From Oscillospiraceae bacterium (GTDB lineage: Bacteria > Bacillota > Clostridia > Oscillospirales > Ruminococcaceae): a DNA stretch of 15,493 nt. Where the stretch lies: assembly GCA_900768675.1 (NCBI GenBank), contig CAAGDT010000131.1:1-15493 (forward strand). The letters are read 5' to 3'. A program made the translations under genes and the position numbers. The notes under the pieces were generated by a model. It saw only the letters and a program-made list of their open reading frames with translations, searched no databases and was not told where the DNA came from. Below are positions 1 to 6,841 of the stretch, one piece after another. How positions within the stretch are numbered: position 1 is the stretch's first letter; every line of letters begins with the position of its first letter.

Positions 1-51
1 CTGTAAAGTGTTACTATCAAAAGGAATTTTATTCCAAAACAGGAGGGTGCT
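1..51 (+). other. Leader upstream of the ABC importer operon
   Basis: No gene can be recognised in these first bases. A short inverted repeat, GGAAT at 23-27 and ATTCC at 31-35, could form a weak hairpin. A good ribosome binding site, AGGAGGG at 41-47, sits four bases before the ATG at 52. No promoter is visible, so the operon may begin upstream of the window. Confidence 0.5.
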
Positions 52-2082
52 ATGAAAAAGCTGTTTTCCATTGTATTGCTTTTGCTTTTAATAGGAGGCT
101 GTACGAACAATCAGACATCGGCTGCAAATAACAATTTGTTTGGTAATCAGAATGAAACCGCTGACGCTTATAAGCCCTTTGAGAATGATTATTCCGAAGA
201 TTTTGAATATACATTTACAACCATATATTCGCCGAGAATTGCTGTTGCAAATGATGGCAAAATGGCTGTATCGTCGCAGAAATCAAAGGATACTGCCGGC
301 GTTCAGTTTGTTGAATACGGTATGGACGGCAGTTCAAGAGCAATCGGAGAATATGATGGCTATATAGATTCACTTGCCTATATGGGCGATGATTTGCTTT
401 TTGCGATAGTTAAATGGAATACCGAGCTTAAATCCGAAGGAGTGTTGATTTATAAAGTCAATACCGGAACAGGGAATAACGAACTTTTTGCTGAAATTGA
501 CGGTATTCCGATTACTTATGTATTTTCTGCAAACGGTAATTCGGAGGAGCTGTATTTACTGGGCGAGGACTCAAGCAAATCAAATAACGATGACCCGCTG
601 CCCGGGATTTCTTCCGCTAACAGCATAATCCGCTATCATGACGGAAGCTATGAAAAGCTGTCTGTTGAATTTCCTACGGCTGTATGCGCAAAGAAAACAG
701 GCGGTGCAATAATTGCCGCTTATGACGCCGACGGTTATTATATCACAGCATACGAGAACGGACAGCTATCCGATAAAAAATATATAAACAGCAACGGTGC
801 TATAAGAAGTATTGCAGATGTTGACGGCAGGCATATTGTATATACTGTCCCCACAAAATCCGATAAAATTATGCTTTGTGCTGCTAATACGGACAATATG
901 TATAATGCGGAGCTGATTCCCGACTCGACTGCGGGAGAAGAGCTTTTTTCCACAGGCGGTTTATGCTTTTTTAATGCAGGAAAATATAATACAAACGAAG
1001 CAGAGCAGACGATAACCATAAAGCGTATAGATTTTTCAGGATACTACAAGGAGCGTCCGCCTATGAATCTGATGATAACGGGATATTCGGATTCTACGCC
1101 CTTCGGCTGCGGCTATACAATAAATGTAAACGAATTATCCTCCGAAGAAGCGGCGCTTAAAATTCTGTCCTTAGATAAAGACTATGATATGTGCTATATA
1201 AGCACCCGGGACAGGATTGCCTATTCGCTGAAAAGTCAGGGCAGCTTTTATCCCTTGAATGATGTCACGGGCGTTTCGGAATATCTTGACAAATGTTTTC
1301 CTGCAATAAAGGAGGCATTTACAGACGAAAACGGTAATATTTGGGCGCTGCCGATATGGTCTAATAGTTATTTTATTGCAAAAAATACCGGAGAGACTGA
1401 TTTTTCCGAAATGACAACAGACAGCTTTATAGATTATGTTGACGGGTTATCGGAAAGCGATACGTCAGAATCGCTTTTCAATGCGTACATATATACTGAT
1501 GAAATACTCAAGGAATATGTTATGTCGCATGATAGCTTTGATACTCCGGAGTTTCGCAATACTGCCGAAAAGCTAAAAAAATCAGGCAGAGTTAATTTTG
1601 CTGCTCCGGAATACAAAATGATGGTTTCAGGAGATTATGATAATCCTTTGTTCCTTGAATCAACGCTGATGATTCTTGGAGTAGAAAACAGCTACAGCTT
1701 TAAGGAGTCCGGCGCACAGAACTATTCTGTTACAGGTATTCCTTGCGTTTCAGGCAAGAATGTTTTGCTGCCCAATGTGATTTTCCTTTGTGCAAATCCC
1801 GATTCGGAGCATCTCAGCGACGCCCTTGATTACATCTCGAAGATCGCAGATTATCAGATGAAAAATCCCGATCAGTTTGTGCTGACGCAGGAAAACGGTG
1901 TTTACAGCGATAACGACACTGTGCGTCAGATGGCAGAACTGCATAACAGCGCAGAAGTATATTTTACCTATCCGGCTGAAATTTATTGGGAGGATTTTTA
2001 TAACTACTTATCCGACAGAATATCTCTGGAACAATTCATTACCGAAGCCGACCGAAAACTGAAAGTGTACTTAAACGAATGA
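52..2082 (+). CDS. Lipoprotein: beta-propeller-like region fused to a sugar-type solute-binding domain
   Basis: This is probably the extracytoplasmic binding component of the ABC importer encoded by the next two genes. The N-terminus is a lipoprotein signal peptide: lysines, a leucine-rich core, and a lipobox IGGC with the lipidated Cys at residue 17. Residues about 50-335 are rich in repeating beta-strand and turn patterns with Asp-Gly turns, suggesting a propeller of several blades. From about 338 the protein resembles family-1 extracellular solute-binding proteins: a strand followed by 'SLDKDYDMCYIS' (373-384), 'GSFYPLND' near 397-404, and the typical 'DENGNIWALPI' near 425-435 that precedes the ligand hinge. 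At 676 residues it is much longer than the usual 400-450 of a sugar-binding protein, the excess being the N-terminal half. The stop overlaps the next start, so translation is coupled. The ligand is unknown. The solute-binding call is fairly sure; the propeller is inferred from pattern only. Confidence 0.8.
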   Translation: MKKLFSIVLLLLLIGGCTNNQTSAANNNLFGNQNETADAYKPFENDYSEDFEYTFTTIYSPRIAVANDGKMAVSSQKSKDTAGVQFVEYGMDGSSRAIGEYDGYIDSLAYMGDDLLFAIVKWNTELKSEGVLIYKVNTGTGNNELFAEIDGIPITYVFSANGNSEELYLLGEDSSKSNNDDPLPGISSANSIIRYHDGSYEKLSVEFPTAVCAKKTGGAIIAAYDADGYYITAYENGQLSDKKYINSNGAIRSIADVDGRHIVYTVPTKSDKIMLCAANTDNMYNAELIPDSTAGEELFSTGGLCFFNAGKYNTNEAEQTITIKRIDFSGYYKERPPMNLMITGYSDSTPFGCGYTINVNELSSEEAALKILSLDKDYDMCYISTRDRIAYSLKSQGSFYPLNDVTGVSEYLDKCFPAIKEAFTDENGNIWALPIWSNSYFIAKNTGETDFSEMTTDSFIDYVDGLSESDTSESLFNAYIYTDEILKEYVMSHDSFDTPEFRNTAEKLKKSGRVNFAAPEYKMMVSGDYDNPLFLESTLMILGVENSYSFKESGAQNYSVTGIPCVSGKNVLLPNVIFLCANPDSEHLSDALDYISKIADYQMKNPDQFVLTQENGVYSDNDTVRQMAELHNSAEVYFTYPAEIYWEDFYNYLSDRISLEQFITEADRKLKVYLNE

Positions 2083-2882
2083 TGAAAATAAAAAAACACC
2101 TTAAATGGAACACAAAATGCAAGCTCTGCCTGCTTCCGAGCCTAATCGGAACAGCAATATTTTTCGTAATACCCTATATACGAGTGCTGTATTATTCGCT
2201 GATTGACAACCAGTTCAAGCGGAATTTCGTGGGTCTTGACAACTACATAGAAACCTTACAGAACGAGTATTTTCAGCTTGCACTGAAAAACTCCCTTCTG
2301 CTGATTGCTATTGCTGTTCCTGTTCTTATTGCACTTGCATTGGTAATATCTCTTGCCCTCTCCTACGGCATAAGGTGGGTAAGAAAAACACGCTTTGCCT
2401 TTGTTCTGCCTATGGTTATTCCAACCGCAAGTATCGTTATAATCTGGCGCAGCGTTTTTGCCGAAAGCACCACCGTCCTGCCGATTTATCTTCTGTTTAT
2501 CTGGAAAAATATCGGTATCTGTATAGTCCTGCTCACCGCCGCATTTACCTCAATCGGGCAGAGTATCTACGAAGCGGCACGCCTTGACGGCGCAGGTACA
2601 TTCAGGCTTCACACAAAAATCACAATCCCGATGATAATGCCCACGGTGGTATTTACGGTGCTTCTGAGTATCGTTAACTCCTTCAAAATCTTCAAGGAAA
2701 GCTATCTGTTTTTCGGCACGAACTACCCGCCCGACCACAGCTACACCCTGCAATACTACATGAACAACAATTTCCTGAAGCTTGACTATCAGAGCCTTGC
2801 AACAAGCGCTGTGCTGACCTCGGTTCTTGTGTTTATAATTGTAATGGCAGGCGTTTTTGCACAGCGGAGGTATCGCCAATGA
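2079..2882 (+). CDS. ABC transporter permease, MalF/UgpA type
   Basis: Inner-membrane permease of a carbohydrate-type ABC importer (binding-protein-dependent permease family, MetI-like fold). About six hydrophobic helices are visible, starting near residues 20-40, 68-95, 105-128, 134-155, 185-205 and 240-262. The cytoplasmic loop that docks on the ATPase has a textbook EAA motif, 'EAARLDGAG' at 165-173, followed by 'ITIPMIMP'. The gene opens with ATGATG, and the first ATG overlaps the stop of the lipoprotein gene by four bases; the second ATG at 2082 is equally possible. The stop again overlaps the next start. At 267 residues it is near the short end for the family, lacking the long N-terminal extension of MalF. 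Sugar specificity cannot be read from the sequence. Confidence 0.92.
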   Translation: MMKIKKHLKWNTKCKLCLLPSLIGTAIFFVIPYIRVLYYSLIDNQFKRNFVGLDNYIETLQNEYFQLALKNSLLLIAIAVPVLIALALVISLALSYGIRWVRKTRFAFVLPMVIPTASIVIIWRSVFAESTTVLPIYLLFIWKNIGICIVLLTAAFTSIGQSIYEAARLDGAGTFRLHTKITIPMIMPTVVFTVLLSIVNSFKIFKESYLFFGTNYPPDHSYTLQYYMNNNFLKLDYQSLATSAVLTSVLVFIIVMAGVFAQRRYRQ

Positions 2883-3640
2883 GAAAGGTAAATTCTGTCG
2901 CTATTTTTTTGCTTGCAGTAGTTTTTGCAGCACCCGTAATTGCAACAATTCTGCTGTCCTTTTCAGCGGAGGGAGCGCCCTCGTTGCAGCCTTATGCAGA
3001 CCTGCTTTTCGACTGCTTCGTTTTCTATCCGATGTTCTGGAACAGCGTGATTTATGCGGTTGTCATAACAATAGCACAGCTTGTTGTGATTATCCCCTGT
3101 GCATTCGGCTTTTCGCAGGCGCAGTTCAAGGGAAAAGGCGCTTTGTTCGTATTCTATATTGTGCTTATGATGATGCCCTTGCAGGTTACAATCCTGCCGA
3201 ATTACATAGGACTTCGTGATATGGGTTTTATCGACACTCCCTTTGCGATAATTCTTCCTGCCATATTCAGTCCATTTGGCGTTGTAGTTATGCACCAGTA
3301 TATGAAAAGCATTGACGGCAGCGTTATTGAGGCTATGCGGCTTGAAACAAATTCTGTTGTCAGAATTATGCTGACGGCGGTTGTTCCCCAGCTACGGGTG
3401 TGCATTTTTGCGGTGGTATTATTCGTGTTTTCCGATTGCTGGAATATGGTGGAGCAGCCTATGCTGTTCCTTAAAACAGACAGCCTCAAAACCCTGTCGG
3501 TGTTCATCACAAACGCACAGAATTACGAGGGAGATGTGCTGTTTCCTGCGGCGGTAATGTTCCTTATTCCGGTGCTTTTGCTGTACCTGTTCTTTAACGA
3601 AAATCTGGAGAAAGGACTAACGCTGGGTGAGCTGTCATGA
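2879..3640 (+). CDS. ABC transporter permease, MalG/UgpE type, with a degenerate EAA loop
   Basis: Second permease subunit, expected to pair with the preceding one. It has the MalG-like layout: an N-terminal helix (residues about 5-28), a short external segment, then helices near 55-78, 88-108, 120-140, 170-186 and 218-238. The ATPase-coupling loop is recognisable but altered: 'EAMRLETNS' at 151-159 replaces the usual EAAxxDGAs, with Thr157 where a nearly invariant Gly is expected and Glu156 for Asp. The following 'LTAVVPQL' keeps the helix and Pro. The gene overlaps both neighbours by an ATGA junction. It lacks the usual Gly-Leu-rich C-terminal ending but does end 'GLTLGELS', close to the 'GLTxGAVKG' end of many MalG proteins. 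Confidence 0.88.
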   Translation: MRKVNSVAIFLLAVVFAAPVIATILLSFSAEGAPSLQPYADLLFDCFVFYPMFWNSVIYAVVITIAQLVVIIPCAFGFSQAQFKGKGALFVFYIVLMMMPLQVTILPNYIGLRDMGFIDTPFAIILPAIFSPFGVVVMHQYMKSIDGSVIEAMRLETNSVVRIMLTAVVPQLRVCIFAVVLFVFSDCWNMVEQPMLFLKTDSLKTLSVFITNAQNYEGDVLFPAAVMFLIPVLLLYLFFNENLEKGLTLGELS

Positions 3641-4044
3641 AGAAATTACTTGTGATTATTACGGCTGTTTTCTTTGCGGGAATGTTGTTTCTGACGGCGT
3701 TTGCCCGTGAGATACATAACAGCAGCCTGCCTCATGTCACGGCAAGCCGTGTTCAGCAGGCGCAGTTTCCCTTTGAATACAGGGACGAAAACGGGAATAC
3801 CTTTACCGGAACAGAATCGAAGTTAGCTGTCACAAAAGAGCAGCTTGAGCGGGGAGTTTATGTCCTGTACAAATACGAGAAAAACGGCGAAATGCGTGAT
3901 TTTATCCGCCATGCGGATATTGAAGCAGGACGGGAGCATGACGGGTATGTTGAGGTAGTGTCGGGAATAACGCACAACGAACGGATAGTTGCTGAATACA
4001 CAAGCAATTTGTATGACGGATGCGAGGTCATAATAAGGAATTAA
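3637..4044 (+). CDS. Small membrane-anchored protein resembling the C-terminal cap of HlyD-type adaptors
   Basis: A 135-residue protein with one N-terminal hydrophobic segment (residues 4-23) that is either a signal peptide or an anchor; there is no lipobox Cys. The exported part follows the pattern of the C-terminal (membrane-proximal) domain of periplasmic adaptor or membrane-fusion proteins: 'VYVLYKYEKNGEMR' near 74-87, then 'YVEVVSGITHNERIV' at 104-118, then 'LYDGCEVII' at 125-133, matching the family pattern of VYVV, veIvsGLkxGDxVV and l.dGxxV. The hairpin and lipoyl domains of a full adaptor (usually 350-450 residues) are absent. It is the last gene of the operon, joined to the permease gene by an ATGA overlap, so it is probably made with the importer. 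Its role is unknown; the relationship is inferred from pattern. Confidence 0.7.
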   Translation: MKKLLVIITAVFFAGMLFLTAFAREIHNSSLPHVTASRVQQAQFPFEYRDENGNTFTGTESKLAVTKEQLERGVYVLYKYEKNGEMRDFIRHADIEAGREHDGYVEVVSGITHNERIVAEYTSNLYDGCEVIIRN

Positions 4045-4205
4045 GAAGACGCCTTTGCGCTTAAGCTAACAACAAAATACTCCCAAATGGCTTTGCTATA
4101 AGTACGGTTTTGGAGAGACATAACGATTTATGCAGGTTATGCATCTTATTACTCCCCACAATGAAGCCGGAGAAGAAGTAAGCCCGGACAATTGAAAATA
4201 TAAAT
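4045..4205. other. Intergenic stretch between the importer operon and its terminator
   Basis: No supported gene is seen. All frames are broken by stops within about 40 codons. A 21-codon reading frame at 4130-4195 (plus strand) has only a distant GGAGAG upstream and is not called. The segment could be the remnant of a decayed gene or a simple 3' untranslated region. Confidence 0.5.
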
Positions 4206-4250
4206 CCCCGCCCTTTTGGTGCAGTACCGAAAGCGGCGGGGTTTTGCTGT
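4206..4250 (+). terminator. Rho-independent terminator of the importer operon
   Basis: CCCCGCC at 4206-4212 pairs with GGCGGGG at 4235-4241. The stem continues inward through CTTTTGGT (4213-4220) and ACCGAAAG (4226-4233) around one bulged C (4234), with a five-base loop. A TTTT run follows immediately at 4242. On the minus strand a T-rich stretch also follows the stem, so it may also end the convergent repressor gene. Confidence 0.85.
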
Positions 4251-4535
4251 TTATTTACTTCTCATAGCCTTAATCAGATTTAAAATCGCTTCTATTTCGT
4301 TCTTTGTCAGCCCCGATAAATCAATTTCCTGCTTTTGCTCCATGCCTAAAAGAAAATCCGAGGTTACATTGAATATTTTTGCAATATGGATAAGCACATC
4401 GTAAGAGGGCAGGCGCAGGTCGGTTTCATAGGCGCTTATGACGGACTTTGTAAGCCCCAGCTTATTTGCCAGCTGTTCCTGCGTCAGATTCGCTCTCAGA
4501 CGCAAGGTTTTCAATCTGTTTCCAAAATCAACCAT
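4251..4535 (-). CDS. XRE-family (Cro/CI type) transcriptional regulator
   Basis: A 94-residue DNA-binding protein. Residues 4-64 form the classic five-helix HTH_3 domain: 'FGNRLKTLRLRANLTQEQLA' opens it, 'GLTKSVISAYE' (27-37) is the recognition region, and 'LPSYDVLIHIAKIFNVTSDFLLG' (42-64) closes it. The remaining tail (65-94) is a short amphipathic helix that could dimerise. The start is placed at the ATG at 4535 because AGGAG lies seven bases upstream; a longer frame opening at 4568 has no ribosome binding site and would run through the promoter. The gene points away from the secreted-protein gene, with a palindrome between them, so it probably represses itself and perhaps its neighbour. 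No phage or plasmid genes lie nearby. Confidence 0.9.
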   Translation of the reverse strand: MVDFGNRLKTLRLRANLTQEQLANKLGLTKSVISAYETDLRLPSYDVLIHIAKIFNVTSDFLLGMEQKQEIDLSGLTKNEIEAILNLIKAMRSK

Positions 4536-4556
4536 AACAATACTCCTTTTATAGAT

Positions 4557-4562
4557 ATTATA
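4557..4562 (-). promoter_or_regulatory. Candidate -10 box of the XRE regulator gene
   Basis: The minus strand reads TATAAT here, 21 bases upstream of the regulator start codon. The -35 region 17 bases further up (ACCAAA on the minus strand) is a poor match, as expected for a weak or regulated promoter. The candidate operator palindrome begins at the edge of this box. Confidence 0.45.
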
Positions 4563-4577
4563 ATACATTTATGTATT
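4562..4577. promoter_or_regulatory. Palindromic candidate operator for the XRE regulator
   Basis: AATACAT (4562-4568) and ATGTATT (4571-4577) are perfect seven-base inverted arms around TT. The site lies in the spacer of the regulator's own presumed promoter and about 28 bases upstream of the -35 box of the secreted-protein gene. Size, symmetry and place fit a Cro/CI dimer site. Binding is inferred. Confidence 0.5.
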
Positions 4578-4604
4578 TATTTGGTTGACTATGTGTTGAA
4601 ATAG

Positions 4605-4633
4605 TTGACAAAGTATGCAGAAAGTGTTATACT
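4605..4633 (+). promoter_or_regulatory. Sigma-A promoter of the secreted Fn3 protein gene
   Basis: A perfect -35 box TTGACA (4605-4610) and -10 box TATACT (4628-4633) are separated by 17 bases. Transcription would start near 4640, giving a leader of about 44 bases. GTTGAC/GTTGAA motifs recur three times between 4584 and 4610 and could be further binding sites. Confidence 0.85.
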
Positions 4634-4683
4634 GAAAACGCAGAATTAATAAACTGCATAATTTAATGAAATGAGGTATGGAA

Positions 4684-5775
4684 ATGAAGCTTTTTAAGAA
4701 AATGCTGTCGGTGTTCTTGTCGGCGGTATTAATGTTAGGTATGGCTTGCGTGGGAAGCGTGAGCGCCGGTGCGGCGGGAACGTCAGAAAAATATGGCTCG
4801 CAATATCAGGTTAATGGTGCGTATGTGCCGGGTTCGGACGATTATCGCCTTACGTTTTATTATCCCTTAGAAACTGCATTGGCGATTGTTCAGTACAGCG
4901 ATTGCGGTTATTCAGCTATTTTCAGCATTATGTTTGAAAATAAAAACGATTATTTCAACATTATGATCGGCACAAAGGGAATGATAGTTTCTAATATGAA
5001 TGGAGGCGGCAAGGCAGAAGAGGATAAAAATACGTCTGTAATTATAGATTGGGCTACGGATGAATTAGCAAGTATAATAACTATAAAATCCTCCTCTACT
5101 GCGGATAAATATATAGATTTGCTGAAAAACTCCCCATCGTGCAGCGTTTCGATATATTTTGCCGGCTCTGATGGCTTATGGAATTACGACTCTATGACGG
5201 GAGGATTAACAAACATAAGTGTTAGCGAGGTATGCAATTGTAAATTTGATTTTGAAAAAAGCTCTGCGAGCAAGGCAAAGAGTATTTCTTCCCTTAAAAT
5301 CTCAACTATTTCCGATAAAACATACACTGGCAAGGCAATAAAGCCCTCCCTAACCGTTAAGGACGGCTCAAAAACATTAAAGAACGGTACCGATTATACC
5401 CTTACATATAAAAACAACACCAAAATCGGCAAGGCAAGCGTTACCGTAAATGGCAAGGGCAGCTACACAGGCTCAAAAACAATCGACTTCAATATCGTCC
5501 CTTCGAAAACAACTCTTAAAGCAACCAAAAAATCCGACACAAAGGCTGTGTTATCCTGGAGTGCGGTAAAAGGCGCAGAAAAGTACCAGATTTACTACTC
5601 AACAAACGGCGGCAAATACAAAAAATTAGCTACCGTTTCCGGCTCAAAGACAAGCTATACAAATTCAAAGCTTGACTTTAAAAAGAACAACTACAAGTTT
5701 AAAATCCGTGCTTATGCAAAGGCAGACGGAAAAACCGTCTACGGCGCTTACTCAAAGGCTGTCACCGTAAAATAA
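4684..5775 (+). CDS. Secreted protein with a unique N-terminal domain, a beta-repeat module and an Fn3 domain
   Basis: Exported protein of 363 residues. A signal peptide covers residues 1 to about 31 (basic start, long hydrophobic core, cleavage likely at the 'SVSAGAAG' stretch). Residues about 40-195 form a domain I do not recognise, with five Cys. Residues 202-273 match the small beta domain common in Clostridia surface proteins ('YTGKAIKPSLTVKDG', 'LKNGTDYTLTYKNN', 'GKASVTVNGKGSYTGS'). Residues 278-363 are an Fn3-like domain ('LSWSAVKGAEKYQIYYS' and 'YKFKIRAYA'). There is no LPXTG, dockerin or S-layer motif, so it is probably released or loosely cell-bound. The ATG at 4684 is preferred because GAGG lies seven bases upstream; the ATG at 4678 is too close to it. 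It is transcribed alone from a strong promoter facing the XRE gene. Function is unknown. Confidence 0.85.
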   Translation: MKLFKKMLSVFLSAVLMLGMACVGSVSAGAAGTSEKYGSQYQVNGAYVPGSDDYRLTFYYPLETALAIVQYSDCGYSAIFSIMFENKNDYFNIMIGTKGMIVSNMNGGGKAEEDKNTSVIIDWATDELASIITIKSSSTADKYIDLLKNSPSCSVSIYFAGSDGLWNYDSMTGGLTNISVSEVCNCKFDFEKSSASKAKSISSLKISTISDKTYTGKAIKPSLTVKDGSKTLKNGTDYTLTYKNNTKIGKASVTVNGKGSYTGSKTIDFNIVPSKTTLKATKKSDTKAVLSWSAVKGAEKYQIYYSTNGGKYKKLATVSGSKTSYTNSKLDFKKNNYKFKIRAYAKADGKTVYGAYSKAVTVK

Positions 5776-5821
5776 TATTAAACGACAAAGATTATTCTGC
5801 TTTGAGCGGAATTTAAGTCAG

Positions 5822-5862
5822 ATATATTTTTCTCCCCGCCTTCGGCGGGGAGAAAAATATAT
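5822..5862. terminator. 19-bp perfect hairpin terminator, bidirectional
   Basis: An uninterrupted 19-base-pair stem with a UUC loop (5841-5843). The GC core is CCCCGCC/GGCGGGG and both flanks are A/T runs (TTTTT on the left arm, AAAAA on the right). This symmetric form can terminate on either strand, though here only the plus-strand gene needs it. Confidence 0.85.
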
Positions 5863-5872
5863 GACATTTATT

Positions 5873-5910
5873 ATAAACCCACGCCCCCTCGGTCGTGGGT
5901 TTATTTTGTG
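5873..5910 (+). terminator. Second tandem hairpin terminator
   Basis: ATAAACCCACG (5873-5883) pairs perfectly with CGTGGGTTTAT (5894-5904) around a ten-base loop, and a short T-rich stretch follows. It lies ten bases after the first hairpin and would back up termination before the next promoter. Confidence 0.7.
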
Positions 5911-5948
5911 AAAACCAAATGAAATAACCCTCTATCCCCTTTATACTA

Positions 5949-5977
5949 TTGACGATACAAATTTTTTGGGGTATAAT
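5949..5977 (+). promoter_or_regulatory. Sigma-A promoter of the single-pass membrane protein gene
   Basis: TTGACG (5949-5954) and a perfect TATAAT (5972-5977) with a 17-base spacer. The leader to the start codon is about 33 bases. Confidence 0.85.
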
Positions 5978-6016
5978 GTACCTATGTTTATTATAGTAAG
6001 AAACAGAGGATAGGCT

Positions 6017-6841
6017 ATGTCGTATCAGGACGATAAAAGAGAGCTTTTAAAGCTTAAACAGGGATTAATCGAGGAAAGTGAGCAGATACACGAGGAAGAA
6101 AAGCCCGTGTACGAGGTTCACGGCGCTTTCAAGAAAATCGAAAACTTCTTCTACCACTACAAGTGGCACGTTGTTGTGGGGATTTTTGCAATTGTTGTTG
6201 TGTCTTTTCTTGTGGTGTCCCTGCTTACAAAGGAATACGGAGATATACGGGTGCTTGTAATGACCAAAAATCCCACCGTTGCATCAAGCGTTCTCTATAA
6301 AACAGGCGATTATGAGACGGCTTTTGAGCGGTTCTGCCCCGATTTTGACGACAGCGGCTATATCCACGCAGAAATATACAATATCGACTTAAGCGACAAT
6401 GTTGACCCGGAATATATGATGGCGGGAGTTACAAAGGCAACCTCGGAAATCCAGCTCGGTGAGTCACAGATGTATATTGTGGACAAGGAGGGGCTGGAGG
6501 CTATAACGGACGGGGACTATTCAACCCTTCTGAACTTAAGCGAGCTTTATCCCGACTGCCCCTATATAGACGGATATTTCTTCAAGATAAAGGAAAGCCC
6601 CTTTGCCTACGAGTGTAATTATGCAGGCGCCTGCCCCGACAACCTTTATATTGTTGTAAGAAGCGTTGACGTAAGCGGAATTGCCAACCCGGAAAAGAGC
6701 AAGGAAGCCCAGAAAAAGGCGCTTGAAGTCCTTGACAATATCATAAACGGCAATTATGCAGGCTGGATAGACGACCAGGGAAGAATTTACGGTGTAAGCG
6801 AGGACAACCTGCCCTCAGACACGGTTAAAGAAACTTCTTAA
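6017..6841 (+). CDS. Single-pass membrane protein of unknown function
   Basis: I do not recognise a named family. The 274-residue protein has a charged N-terminal segment (1-49, rich in Lys and Glu, with 'EEEKPVYEVHGAFKKIENFFYHYKWH'-type amphipathic character just before the membrane), one strong transmembrane helix at about 50-71, and an extracytoplasmic domain of about 200 residues with three Cys. Basic residues at the inner edge suggest the N-terminus is cytoplasmic. The outer part mixes strands and helices and carries no catalytic motif that I can see. The start is supported by AGAGGA (6005-6010) six bases upstream. It has its own strong promoter, is not in an operon, and its last 17 bases overlap the convergent gene at 6825-7259. 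A chromosomally conserved clostridial hypothetical protein is the most likely class. Confidence 0.85.
   Translation: MSYQDDKRELLKLKQGLIEESEQIHEEEKPVYEVHGAFKKIENFFYHYKWHVVVGIFAIVVVSFLVVSLLTKEYGDIRVLVMTKNPTVASSVLYKTGDYETAFERFCPDFDDSGYIHAEIYNIDLSDNVDPEYMMAGVTKATSEIQLGESQMYIVDKEGLEAITDGDYSTLLNLSELYPDCPYIDGYFFKIKESPFAYECNYAGACPDNLYIVVRSVDVSGIANPEKSKEAQKKALEVLDNIINGNYAGWIDDQGRIYGVSEDNLPSDTVKETS

Noticed and set aside
4130..4195. 21-codon plus-strand frame in the intergenic stretch
   Set aside because: Only a distant GGAGAG precedes it, no family is recognisable, and length alone gives no support.
4251..5775. Prophage or toxin-antitoxin module around the XRE regulator
   Set aside because: The neighbour is a secreted Fn3 protein and a sugar importer; no integrase, phage or toxin gene is visible.
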